DNA of 64,000 nucleotides, taken from NCBI GenBank assembly GCA_004379135.1, contig NBNI01000007.1:359501-423500 (forward strand), given 5' to 3'. A model generated the notes under the pieces. It had not been told where the DNA came from. It worked only from the letters and a program-made list of their open reading frames with translations, and did no database searches. The position numbers and the translations under genes are program-made. The stretch comes from Acidimicrobiales bacterium mtb01 (GTDB lineage: Bacteria; Actinomycetota; Acidimicrobiia; Acidimicrobiales; Ilumatobacteraceae). Below are positions 28,184 to 36,096 of this stretch, piece after piece (position 1 is the stretch's first letter; each line of letters starts with the position of its first letter).

Positions 28184-28921
28184 ATGTCTCAACCGGCCTT
28201 GTCGTTCAGGAATGTCTCGATGACGTTCCCCGACGGCACCCGTGCTCTGTCCGATGTCTCGTTCGACGTCGACCGTGGCGAGTTCGTGACGATCGTCGGT
28301 CCGTCGGGTTGCGGCAAGTCGACCCTTCTCAAGATCGCATCCGGACTCTTGAACGCCACGGCGGGGGAGATCGCGGTCGACCGCGACCGCATCGGCTATG
28401 TCTTCCAGGACGCCACGCTCCTGCCCTGGCGAACGGTTCGGCGCAACGTCGAGTTGCTGGCCGAACTCCATGGCATCGACAAGGCCGAGCGGGCGACGTT
28501 GGCGCAGACCGCCATCGACCTGGTGGGCCTGCAGGGCTTCGAGAACCACTTTCCGAGGTCGTTGTCGGGCGGCATGAAGATGCGCGCGTCGCTGGCGCGC
28601 ACGCTCACCTTGAAGCCGCCCGTCTTCCTCTTCGACGAGCCGTTCGGCGCGGTCGACGAGATCACGCGCGAGCGGCTCAACGAGGAGACGTTGCGGTTGT
28701 TCGAACAAGAGAAGTTCGCCGGTCTCTTCATCACGCACTCCATCAGCGAGGCGGTGTTCCTCTCGACGAAGGTGTACGTGATGTCGGCCCGCCCGGGCCG
28801 CCTGGTCGCCTCGTTCGACGTTCCCTTCGATTATCCGCGTCGACCCGACATCCGCTTCGACGCCCGTTTCGCCGAACTATGCGGCCAGGTCAGCCTGGCC
28901 CTGCGAGGAGCGCACTCATGA
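28184..28921 (+). CDS. ABC transporter ATP-binding protein (SsuB/TauB type)
   Basis: This is a 245-residue ATPase. Walker A is GPSGCGKST, the Q-loop is VFQDATLLPWRTV, the signature LSGGMKMRASLARTL and Walker B VFLFDEPFGAVD. The Q-loop LLPW pattern is characteristic of nitrate/sulfonate/taurine-type importers. It overlaps the permease by ATGA and is divergent from the binding-protein gene. It powers the NMT1-type importer. Confidence 0.9.
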   Translation: MSQPALSFRNVSMTFPDGTRALSDVSFDVDRGEFVTIVGPSGCGKSTLLKIASGLLNATAGEIAVDRDRIGYVFQDATLLPWRTVRRNVELLAELHGIDKAERATLAQTAIDLVGLQGFENHFPRSLSGGMKMRASLARTLTLKPPVFLFDEPFGAVDEITRERLNEETLRLFEQEKFAGLFITHSISEAVFLSTKVYVMSARPGRLVASFDVPFDYPRRPDIRFDARFAELCGQVSLALRGAHS

Positions 28922-29787
28922 GCGACCCCACCGCCTTCGATCCCGTCGAGGCGATCATCGCCGACGCCGGTCAGATGCCCGAGGCCAAGCGCTCGCGCGG
29001 GTCCACGTTCGCCGCGGTCGTCCTCCCGCCGCTCGCGGTCGGTGCCGCCATCGTCGGTCTCTGGTACTTCATCAGCTTGGTCGTTCTCGATCCGAAGCGT
29101 CGTTTCCTCCTCCAGCCCCCGCACGAGGTCTGGAGCGTGGGTTTCGCCGACTGGGACAACTTCTCCACGATGCTCGAGGGCATGTGGTCGAGCTCGAAGG
29201 TCGCGTTCTGGGGACTCCTCATCGCGATCCTGCTCGGCTTCCTGCTGGCGGTCATCATGAGTCAGGCCAAGGTCGTCGAACGCGCGATCTTCCCCTACGC
29301 GGTGGTTCTGCAGGCCATCCCGATCCTGGCGATCGTTCCTCTGATCGGTTTCTGGTTCGGCTACGGCTTCTCCTCGCGCGTGCTGGTGTGCGTGATCATC
29401 GCGCTCTTCCCGATCGTCGTGAACACGTTGTTCGGACTCCTCTCGGCCGAGCAGGGAATGCACGACCTCTTCACGCTGCACAAGGCCTCCCGACTCACTC
29501 GCCTGCGCCGCCTGATGTTCCCGGCCGCGCTTCCGGCGGTGTTCGCCGGCCTGCGCATCTCGGCCGGCTTGTCGGTGATCGGTGCGATCGTGGGCGACTT
29601 CTTCTTCGGTCAGGGCGCGGTCGGAATCGGCCAGTTGCTCAAGCGCTACGCCAATCGTCTCGAAGGCGAGCAGTTGTTCGCGTCGGTGATCCTGTCGAGC
29701 GCCCTCGGTGTGTCGGTCTTCTTGTTCTTCGGCTGGCTCTCGGGTCGGCTCATCGGCAAGTGGGCCGGCGAGTCACGCGGAAACTGA
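28918..29787 (+). CDS. ABC transporter permease (SsuC/TauC type)
   Basis: This is a 289-residue permease with a cytosolic N-terminus and about six helices (first FAAVVLPPLAVGAAIVGLWY). The coupling loop is visible around LTRLRRLMFPAALPAVFAGLRISAG, the EAA motif of this class. It is translationally coupled to the ATPase and its end overlaps the convergent desaturase gene by 15 bases. Confidence 0.9.
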   Translation: MSDPTAFDPVEAIIADAGQMPEAKRSRGSTFAAVVLPPLAVGAAIVGLWYFISLVVLDPKRRFLLQPPHEVWSVGFADWDNFSTMLEGMWSSSKVAFWGLLIAILLGFLLAVIMSQAKVVERAIFPYAVVLQAIPILAIVPLIGFWFGYGFSSRVLVCVIIALFPIVVNTLFGLLSAEQGMHDLFTLHKASRLTRLRRLMFPAALPAVFAGLRISAGLSVIGAIVGDFFFGQGAVGIGQLLKRYANRLEGEQLFASVILSSALGVSVFLFFGWLSGRLIGKWAGESRGN

Positions 29788-30801
29788 CGGCAACTCCGGT
29801 CGCATCTCATGGCCGAGGTCGGTGCGCTGGCGCCATAGCGCCGGGACGATGTCGCGGTACGCGTGAACGATGCCGCGGTACGGAGCAGGCAGATCGTGCC
29901 CGATCAGACGATGCAGTCGCGGCAGGTTGTGGTACGGCACCGAGGGATACATGTGGTGCTCGAGGTGGTAGTTCATGTTGAGGTACAGGAACCGCAACAC
30001 CGGATTCATGTACACCGTGCGGGTGTTGAGCCGGTGGTCGAGGACGTCTTCGGCCAAGCCCGCGTGCTGAGTGGTGCCGAACACGACCAGGAGCCAACGG
30101 CCGTACAACGACGGTAGGCCCACGAGCATCAGCGGAAGCAGGCTGGTGGAGGCGATGGAGGTCGCGATGGTGGCGACCCAGACCGCGGCGTGCACACGAC
30201 CCCAGAAGATGGCCCGAGAAGCCTCGCGCGGCGGAACGTAATCGGCCTCCGACGCGGTGAGGCGACCAGCAACGTTCGTCGCGTACTTCTTGAACTCGGC
30301 CCAGGTGCTGAGGATCCCGAACATGTCGGCCACGATCTTCCAGAAGCGAACCGGTCGCTGATAGGCGATCTCGGGATCGCGGCCCACGATGATCGTGTCG
30401 GCGTGATGGCGGTGGTGGCTCCAGCGCCACGACACCGGTTCGCGAACGTCCATGAACGCGGCGAGCTGGTACACGACGTCGTTGGCCCAGCGGGTTCGAA
30501 ACGCCGTGCGGTGACCGCACTCGTGCCAACGGGCATCTGAAGCCGAGCCATACAGGGTTCCGTAGACGAAAGCGGCCGGCAGAGTCCACCACGACAGCCA
30601 CGTCACGACGAGCCACCAACCGGCGGCCACGGTGAGAACGAGCCACAGGATCGTGTGCCCGGCGGCTGGGTTGTTGCGCCTCGTCATGATCGCCAGGAGT
30701 TCGTCGCGGGCGACGGGCGACTTGTACCAATCGGCGCCGGCCAGGCCGCTGTGCGTCGCGCGACCGTTCTCGGGTCCGGTCAACGAGTAGTCACGAGCCA
30801 T
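29773..30801 (-). CDS. Membrane fatty acid desaturase
   Basis: This is a 342-residue protein with the three histidine boxes of membrane di-iron desaturases: HECGH, HHRHH and HLEHH. Pairs of membrane helices flank them. It would introduce a double bond into a lipid acyl chain, receiving electrons from a ferredoxin or flavoprotein. Position specificity is unknown. A TACAAT hexamer ends 6 bases before the ATG and lies inside the 3' end of the upstream gene, supporting the MARDYSLTG start and a separate promoter. Confidence 0.88.
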   Translation of the reverse strand: MARDYSLTGPENGRATHSGLAGADWYKSPVARDELLAIMTRRNNPAAGHTILWLVLTVAAGWWLVVTWLSWWTLPAAFVYGTLYGSASDARWHECGHRTAFRTRWANDVVYQLAAFMDVREPVSWRWSHHRHHADTIIVGRDPEIAYQRPVRFWKIVADMFGILSTWAEFKKYATNVAGRLTASEADYVPPREASRAIFWGRVHAAVWVATIATSIASTSLLPLMLVGLPSLYGRWLLVVFGTTQHAGLAEDVLDHRLNTRTVYMNPVLRFLYLNMNYHLEHHMYPSVPYHNLPRLHRLIGHDLPAPYRGIVHAYRDIVPALWRQRTDLGHEMRPELPSVSA

Positions 30802-31585
30802 GGGCGGATTGTAAACGCAGACGGTCGATCGTCTCGATCGCATCGTCGGTCATCGCCGACAAGTCACCGCCGTCTACCAGAGCGAGCCCCAGACTGTGCG
30901 GCTTGAACTCGGATGCGAGCGACGCGAGTCGTTCGGCCAGTTTCCCAGGAGACCCGGCGATCGACCAGCGATCCTCCGGAGTGATGAAACGCACCGACTG
31001 GTAGAGCGCGATCGAGATCGGTCGACTCGACTGGGCGAATGCGATCACGTGCGCCAGATCATGGTGCTCGAAACCCGACAAGAACACTCCGTCGGCTTCG
31101 CGGGAGGCCAAGCGGTTCAGTTGCTCGCCGCGGGCACCCACGTATTGGGGGATCGAACGCGCGGGCGCGGCATGAGGGGGAGGCGAATACTCCGGAATCG
31201 ACTGGCCGCGCATGACGGCGCCAGCGAGACGGAGTGCATCGCGGACGACTCCGACCGGCCGTTCGGTCGAGAGTCCGAACGGCCCGAGCGATTCGTGGCC
31301 GCCGACGCCCCAGCCCAACGTCACGCGCCCGTCGCTCAGTTCGTCGATGGACATCGCGGTGGACGCCACCGCACCGGGATGGCGCAGCAGAGGCGTCGTG
31401 ATGCCGACGCCGAAACGGATGGTCGACGTGAGTGGTGCGGCGGCGGCGAACAACGCGAGCGGATCGCGGGCCACTCCCTCGTCGGCGATCCAGACCTCGT
31501 CGACGCCGGCGTCATCGAGACGGCGAATGGATTCGAGGATCGTCTTCGCCGGAGCGACCGGATAGATCCACACGCCGAGCCTCAC
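30791..31585 (-). CDS. Luciferase-like (LLM class) oxidoreductase
   Basis: This is a 264-residue TIM-barrel protein of the F420/FMN-dependent luciferase-like superfamily. It starts VRLGVWIYPVAPAKTILESIRRLDDAGVDEVWIADEG. Further segments are GITTPLLRHPGAVAS and ISIALYQSVRFITP. The GTG start at 31585 sits 6 bases after an AAGACT hexamer. The coenzyme (F420 or FMN) cannot be told from motifs seen. It overlaps the desaturase start by 11 bases and is divergent from the deaminase gene. Confidence 0.75.
   Translation of the reverse strand: MRLGVWIYPVAPAKTILESIRRLDDAGVDEVWIADEGVARDPLALFAAAAPLTSTIRFGVGITTPLLRHPGAVASTAMSIDELSDGRVTLGWGVGGHESLGPFGLSTERPVGVVRDALRLAGAVMRGQSIPEYSPPPHAAPARSIPQYVGARGEQLNRLASREADGVFLSGFEHHDLAHVIAFAQSSRPISIALYQSVRFITPEDRWSIAGSPGKLAERLASLASEFKPHSLGLALVDGGDLSAMTDDAIETIDRLRLQSAHGS
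30808..30813 (-). promoter_or_regulatory. -10 hexamer (TACAAT) for the leaderless desaturase gene
   Basis: On the minus strand TACAAT ends 6 bases before the ATG at 30801. It is inside the coding end of the neighbouring luciferase-like gene. Confidence 0.5.
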
Positions 31586-31591
31586 CGGCGC

Positions 31592-31597
31592 AGTCTT
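31592..31597 (-). promoter_or_regulatory. Possible -10 hexamer (AAGACT) for the luciferase-like gene
   Basis: On the minus strand AAGACT ends 6 bases before the GTG at 31585. The first base departs from the TANNNT pattern. Confidence 0.3.
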
Positions 31598-31630
31598 CCA
31601 CGCGGCGTCGAGCGATGAGGGGGCTCGTGT

Positions 31631-31636
31631 CAGAAT
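31631..31636 (+). promoter_or_regulatory. Possible -10 hexamer (CAGAAT) for the deaminase gene
   Basis: CAGAAT ends 6 bases before the GTG at 31643, consistent with a leaderless start. Its first base is C. Confidence 0.4.
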
Positions 31637-31642
31637 GACCAC

Positions 31643-32884
31643 GTGGCCGATCAACTCATCCGCAATGTCGTCGACCCGAAGGGGCGAACCGTCGACGTGC
31701 ACATGGCATCCGACCGCATCGCGGCGGTCGGCGCGGATCTGGCGATCGACGTGTCGGCGGACGTCGATGTGTTCGATGGTGACGGGTGGATCGTCCTGCC
31801 TGCGCTGGCCGAACCGCACGCGCACCTCGACAAGGCCCTGACGGCACACAAGGTCCCCAATCCGAAGGGTGACCTCATGGGCGCGATCGAGGCCTGGATC
31901 GGTGCCGCCGAACGGGGCGTGTTCGGTCTCGAGGAGATGACGGCACGGGCCGAGGCGGCGCTCACCAAGTTGGTGGCGTCAGGAGTCACCCTGGTGCGCA
32001 CGCACGTCAACGTGGGGGAGTCCGACCCCGAGCTCATGCACCTGCGTGCGATCCACGCGGCGCGGCGAAGCCTGGCCCACCTGGTCGACGTGCAGATCGT
32101 CGCACTCATGCACTCTCCGATGAGTGGGGCCGAGGGTGCCGGCAACCGCCGGACCCTGGCGGCGGCACTCGAGTACGGCGTCGACCTCGTTGGTGGTTGT
32201 CCGCATCTCGAGGCCGATGGTCCGGGCATGATCGACGTGGCGCTCACCGCGGCCGCCGAAGCCGGTGTCGGAGTCGATCTCCATGTCGACGAGACACTCG
32301 ACGCGAACATGCTGACACTGCGCGATCTGGCCGTCGCTGTGATCGACCGCGGTTTTTCGGCTCCGGTGGCGGCCAGTCATTGCGTGAGCCTGTCGATGCA
32401 ACCCATCGGGGTGCAGCGCGAAGTGGCGAAGCGCGTTGCCGAGGCCGGGATCGCGGTCGTCCCCCTTCCCCAGACGAATCTCTTCCTGCAGGGCTGGGAT
32501 CATCACACGGCGATGCCGCGCGGCATCACGCCCGTCGACGTGCTGCGCGAGGCCGGGGTCGTGGTTGCCGCCGGCGGGGACAACGTCCAGGATCCGTTCA
32601 ACCCGGTGGGTCGATCCGATCCTCTCGAGACGGCAGCGCTTCTCGTGATGGCCGCACATCAGAAGCCGGAAGTCGCCTATGACATGGTGAGCAACGACGT
32701 GCGCCGCGTGCTCGGTCGGCCGACCGTCGACATCGCTGCTGGCTCGCCGGCCGACTTGGTCCTGGTTCGGTCACGCTCCGTTCGAGAAGCGATCGCCGAC
32801 GCGCCGGCCGATCGTCGGGTGTATCGAGAAGGGCGACTGGTGTCGGTGACCACGTCCACTCGGTGGATCGACCAACGGCCCTAG
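31643..32884 (+). CDS. Cytosine deaminase (CodA)-type amidohydrolase
   Basis: This is a 413-residue metal-dependent amidohydrolase. The family metal and catalytic residues are in place: His59 and His61 (PHAHLDKA), His214 with proton-shuttle Glu217 (DLHVDETLD), His246 (ASHCVSL) and Asp313 (GGDNVQDPF). Positions 214, 217, 246 and 313 coincide with those of E. coli CodA. Residue 314, which tunes base recognition in CodA, is Asn rather than Asp. LPQTNLFLQGWDHH is also CodA-like. The enzyme would deaminate cytosine, isocytosine, creatinine or a related ring. Which one is not determined. With the NMT1 transporter and creatininase homologue it suggests a scavenging set. Confidence 0.82.
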   Translation: MADQLIRNVVDPKGRTVDVHMASDRIAAVGADLAIDVSADVDVFDGDGWIVLPALAEPHAHLDKALTAHKVPNPKGDLMGAIEAWIGAAERGVFGLEEMTARAEAALTKLVASGVTLVRTHVNVGESDPELMHLRAIHAARRSLAHLVDVQIVALMHSPMSGAEGAGNRRTLAAALEYGVDLVGGCPHLEADGPGMIDVALTAAAEAGVGVDLHVDETLDANMLTLRDLAVAVIDRGFSAPVAASHCVSLSMQPIGVQREVAKRVAEAGIAVVPLPQTNLFLQGWDHHTAMPRGITPVDVLREAGVVVAAGGDNVQDPFNPVGRSDPLETAALLVMAAHQKPEVAYDMVSNDVRRVLGRPTVDIAAGSPADLVLVRSRSVREAIADAPADRRVYREGRLVSVTTSTRWIDQRP

Positions 32885-32929
32885 GCGGTTGGAGCACGGC
32901 TGGTACTCTCGGGTCGGCAGGGAGGTTTC

Positions 32930-34093
32930 GTGAAGGTCGGTGCTTTCTTCTTCGGTGGAGTCGAGATGGACGATGCGGGCGGCGGTCCGCCCCATCCGAT
33001 GGATCGCCGTTTCACCAACGAACAGATGTGGAAGGCCACGGTCGACTACGTCAATTCGGCCATCGAAGCCGATCGTCTCGGATTCGATTCGTTCTGGACC
33101 ACCGAGCACCACTTCCAGTACGAGGGTTACGAAGTCATCCCCAACGGACTGCTCATCTCGGCCTGGATCGCGGCCCAGACCAAGCGCATCAAGTTGGGCG
33201 CGATGTTCAACGTGGTTCCGCAGTGGAATCCGCTGCGCCTGGCCGAGGACTTCGCCACCCTTCACAACCTGTCGGGTGGTCGCGGCGTCCTCGGAGTGGG
33301 TCGCGGCACGGTCCCCCGTGAAGTCCTGCACCTCAACGACAAGGGGGTGTCGATCGGGTCGCACGACAACCCGGAGAAATCGGCCGACGACGAACTGAAC
33401 CGCGAGGTATTCGAGGAGTCGATGGAGATCGTCCGACGGGCGCTCACCCAGGAAACCTTCAACTTCTCCGGCAAGCACTTCCAGATCCCGCTGCCGGGCA
33501 TTCCCGACCGCGGCAGCACCGTCCAAGACCTCACGTTGGTTCCACGGCCGCTGTACCCGTTCGAGATCTGGCAGGCGGTCACCAGTCCTCCCACGCTCGA
33601 CTACGTGGCCAAGGTCGGCCACTCGGCCGTCTTCTGGAACCAGCACTACTCGTTCATCAAGCGGTTCTGGGACGTCTACGCCGAGAAGTACTCGGCTGCG
33701 CACGACGGCGCGACGCTGGCGCCGAGCGCCAATCGCATGCTCGTCATCTCGGTCCGCATCGAGGATTCGTACGAGAAAGCGTGGCAGAGTGCCACGCCTG
33801 GCCACGACGAGTTCTGGAAGTTCCTCGGTCCGTACGGCTGGAGTCGCGGATACATGGGCGAGGACGGCAAGCCGGCCAAGCCCGGTCTGATTCCGACGTT
33901 GCAGGAATCGGTCGACAACAAGACCATCCTCCTCGGAACTCCCGAGCAGGTCGCCGAAGGCGTGCAGTTCTACAAGGACCTGATCGGCGTCGAGTACATG
34001 ACGATCTTCCCGCACATGCTCGGCGACTCTTACAAGAAGGCCGACGAGCAGATGGCGCGCTTCATGCACGAGGTCATGCCCTTGGTCAAGTGA
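32930..34093 (+). CDS. Luciferase-like (LLM class) flavin-dependent oxidoreductase/monooxygenase
   Basis: This is a 387-residue bacterial-luciferase-type protein. It starts MKVGAFFFGGVEMDD. Typical segments are LGFDSFWTTEHHF, LGAMFNVVPQWNPLRLAEDFATL and GRGVLGVGRGTVPRE, and the C-terminal TEQVAEGVQFYKD-like stretch (here TPEQVAEGVQFYKDL) is common to such monooxygenases. Unlike many genes here it has a strong Shine-Dalgarno (AGGGAGG, 5 bases before the GTG at 32930), so it is leadered. A P450 gene follows 19 bases on. Together they could oxidise a hydrophobic substrate. Confidence 0.85.
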   Translation: MKVGAFFFGGVEMDDAGGGPPHPMDRRFTNEQMWKATVDYVNSAIEADRLGFDSFWTTEHHFQYEGYEVIPNGLLISAWIAAQTKRIKLGAMFNVVPQWNPLRLAEDFATLHNLSGGRGVLGVGRGTVPREVLHLNDKGVSIGSHDNPEKSADDELNREVFEESMEIVRRALTQETFNFSGKHFQIPLPGIPDRGSTVQDLTLVPRPLYPFEIWQAVTSPPTLDYVAKVGHSAVFWNQHYSFIKRFWDVYAEKYSAAHDGATLAPSANRMLVISVRIEDSYEKAWQSATPGHDEFWKFLGPYGWSRGYMGEDGKPAKPGLIPTLQESVDNKTILLGTPEQVAEGVQFYKDLIGVEYMTIFPHMLGDSYKKADEQMARFMHEVMPLVK

Positions 34094-34112
34094 CCGGGCC
34101 GAGACACGTCTC

Positions 34113-35336
34113 ATGACCATTGCGGACCTCGTCGAGCGGTTCCGCCCATCCGACCCCGAATTCATCGCCGACCCGTACACGACGTTGTCGGCCATACGCG
34201 AGGCGACGCCGATCTTCCGCAACCCGGTCACCGGCCAGTGGACCCTGACCCGCTTCGCCGACGTGCACGAGACGTTGCGCGACAAGCGGCTCGGTCGGAG
34301 TTACACGCATCTCCATTCGCACGCCGACGTGGGTCGGGCCGAGCCCGATTCGCGCTGGGCTTCCTTCCATCAACACGAGCGCTGGTCGCTCTTGTGCCTC
34401 GAACCGCCCGATCACACCCGCATCCGCCGCTTGGTGGCCAAGGTGTTCACGCCCCGCGCGGTCGCGGCGTTGCGTCCGGCCATCGAGGAGTTGTCGGCCG
34501 ACATCTTCGAACGCTGCGTGAAGACGGCGGACTTCGACTTGATCGCGGACTACGCCCAGCCGTACTCGGTGGCCGTCATCGGCTCGATGCTCGGAGTTCC
34601 CCGCGACGACACGCGGGCCTTGCTCGACTGGTCGCACGCCATCGTCAAGATGTATGAACTCTCCACGCCCGACGATGTGTGCGCCCGGGCCGATCGTGCG
34701 GCCGCCGAGTACATCGAGTACACCCGAGCACTCATCGCCGAGAAGAGGAAGAAGCCCGACGGCCTGCTCGTGTCCGAGTTGGTCCGGGTGGAGGACGACG
34801 GCGACGTGCTGACCGAGGACGAGATCGTGTCGACCACGATGGTGCTGCTCGAGGCCGGGCACGAGGCCACGGTCAACACACTGGGCAACGGTGTGCGCGC
34901 CCTCATGCACCATCGCGACCAATGGGAGCGGCTGGTGTCGGGCGAAGTCGACACGCGCATCGCCGTCGAAGAGTTGCTTCGCTTCGACGCCCCGCTCCAG
35001 TTGTTCGAACGTTGGGTCCTGGAGGATGGTGTGGAGATCTGCGGGCAACCCATGCGCGTCGGCGACGAGGTCGCGATGCTCTTCGGTTCGGCCGAACGCG
35101 ATCCGCGTCGATTCGACCAGCCCGACCGATTCGACGTCGGACGAGGCGATACCGCGCACATCGGATTCGGCGGCGGGATCCACTTCTGCGTGGGGGCGCC
35201 GCTCGCCCGCCAGGAGATCGACGTGTCGGTGCGGGGTCTGGTGGATCGCTTCCCGAATCTCGAACTCGTGCGCGAACCCGAGTACCACCCGAATTTCGTG
35301 ATTCGCGGACTGAAGGAGTTGCGCGTCAGGGGTTAG
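34113..35336 (+). CDS. Cytochrome P450
   Basis: This is a 407-residue soluble P450. The I-helix is LLEAGHEATVNTLG and the heme-binding loop FGGGIHFCVGAPLARQE supplies the thiolate ligand Cys359. The N-terminal DLVERFRPSDPEFIADPYTTLSAIRE is typical of actinobacterial CYPs. It needs an external reductant. A small 3Fe-4S-type ferredoxin is encoded at 53.4 kb. The gene follows the luciferase-like gene in the same direction. The substrate is unknown. The end overlaps the GDPD gene by 11 bases. Confidence 0.92.
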   Translation: MTIADLVERFRPSDPEFIADPYTTLSAIREATPIFRNPVTGQWTLTRFADVHETLRDKRLGRSYTHLHSHADVGRAEPDSRWASFHQHERWSLLCLEPPDHTRIRRLVAKVFTPRAVAALRPAIEELSADIFERCVKTADFDLIADYAQPYSVAVIGSMLGVPRDDTRALLDWSHAIVKMYELSTPDDVCARADRAAAEYIEYTRALIAEKRKKPDGLLVSELVRVEDDGDVLTEDEIVSTTMVLLEAGHEATVNTLGNGVRALMHHRDQWERLVSGEVDTRIAVEELLRFDAPLQLFERWVLEDGVEICGQPMRVGDEVAMLFGSAERDPRRFDQPDRFDVGRGDTAHIGFGGGIHFCVGAPLARQEIDVSVRGLVDRFPNLELVREPEYHPNFVIRGLKELRVRG

Positions 35337-36075
35337 GCCACAGGCCGTTGGCCCGCGCGATGCGCTCGAGGGTCGTCGCATCGTCGGTCATGATCCCGTC
35401 CACGCCCAGATCGATCAGGCGCTGCATCTCGCGCGGGTCGTCGATGGTCCAGACGTGCACCGGTTTGCCGGCACGTTGTGCGCGAGCAACCGAACGCGCC
35501 GTCACCACGGTGATCGGACCTTGCGACACCGGCACCTGGAAGCAGTCCGGGCCCGAAGGCACCGAGCCAGCCAACCATCGCGCCACTTCGCGCGGGCTCG
35601 CGCTCGTGCAGACGCGGCTGCGGCGACGTATCGCGGCCAGACGGCGGTGGCTGAACGATCCGATGCAGACGCGATCGAGGCAGTCGAGGCGATTCAACAG
35701 GGCGAGGAGAGGTTCGACCGCACCATCGCTCTTGGCGTCGATGTTGAAGCATGCGTCGGGGAACTCCTCGAGGAGGTCGGACATGAGTGGGATCGCATGG
35801 TCTCCGTCGACCCGTGCTCGGGCGACTTCGCTCCAGGTGAGTTCGCCGATCAGTCCGGGGCGTCCACAGGTGCGGCTCAAGTCGTGATCGTGGAAGGCGG
35901 TCAAGGCGCCGTCGGAGGTGGCGTGGACGTCGGTTTCGAGATGTCGGTAGCCGAGTTCGTAGGCGTGACGGAACGCGGCCATGGTGTTCTCGGGGGCGAA
36001 TCCGGTTCCACCGCGGTGCGCGAACGGGATGAAGCCGCCGTCGTGGTTGATCGAGAGGTAGCGATGCGTCGGCAC
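35326..36075 (-). CDS. Glycerophosphodiester phosphodiesterase family protein
   Basis: This is a 249-residue TIM-barrel protein with the GDPD signature: FAHRGGTGFAPENTMAAF (catalytic His, Arg, Glu, Asn), the metal-binding ETDVHATSDG and the HDHDLSRT motif with the second catalytic His. It would hydrolyse glycerophosphodiesters to glycerol-3-phosphate. No signal peptide is seen, so the action is cytosolic. GTG at 36075 is chosen because GATACT lies 6 bases upstream. A second, distinct GDPD is found at 60.8 kb. Confidence 0.88.
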   Translation of the reverse strand: MPTHRYLSINHDGGFIPFAHRGGTGFAPENTMAAFRHAYELGYRHLETDVHATSDGALTAFHDHDLSRTCGRPGLIGELTWSEVARARVDGDHAIPLMSDLLEEFPDACFNIDAKSDGAVEPLLALLNRLDCLDRVCIGSFSHRRLAAIRRRSRVCTSASPREVARWLAGSVPSGPDCFQVPVSQGPITVVTARSVARAQRAGKPVHVWTIDDPREMQRLIDLGVDGIMTDDATTLERIARANGLWPNP

Positions 36076-36081
36076 GCCCTC

Positions 36082-36087
36082 AGTATC
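36082..36087 (-). promoter_or_regulatory. Possible -10 hexamer (GATACT) for the GDPD gene
   Basis: On the minus strand GATACT ends 6 bases before the GTG at 36075. It overlaps the plus-strand TATCGT hexamer of the divergent aldehyde dehydrogenase gene. Confidence 0.4.
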
Positions 36088-36089
36088 GT
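36084..36089 (+). promoter_or_regulatory. -10 hexamer (TATCGT) for the aldehyde dehydrogenase gene
   Basis: TATCGT ends 7 bases before the ATG at 36097, and shares four bases with the opposite-strand hexamer for the GDPD gene. Confidence 0.45.
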
Positions 36090-36096
36090 CTGAAAC

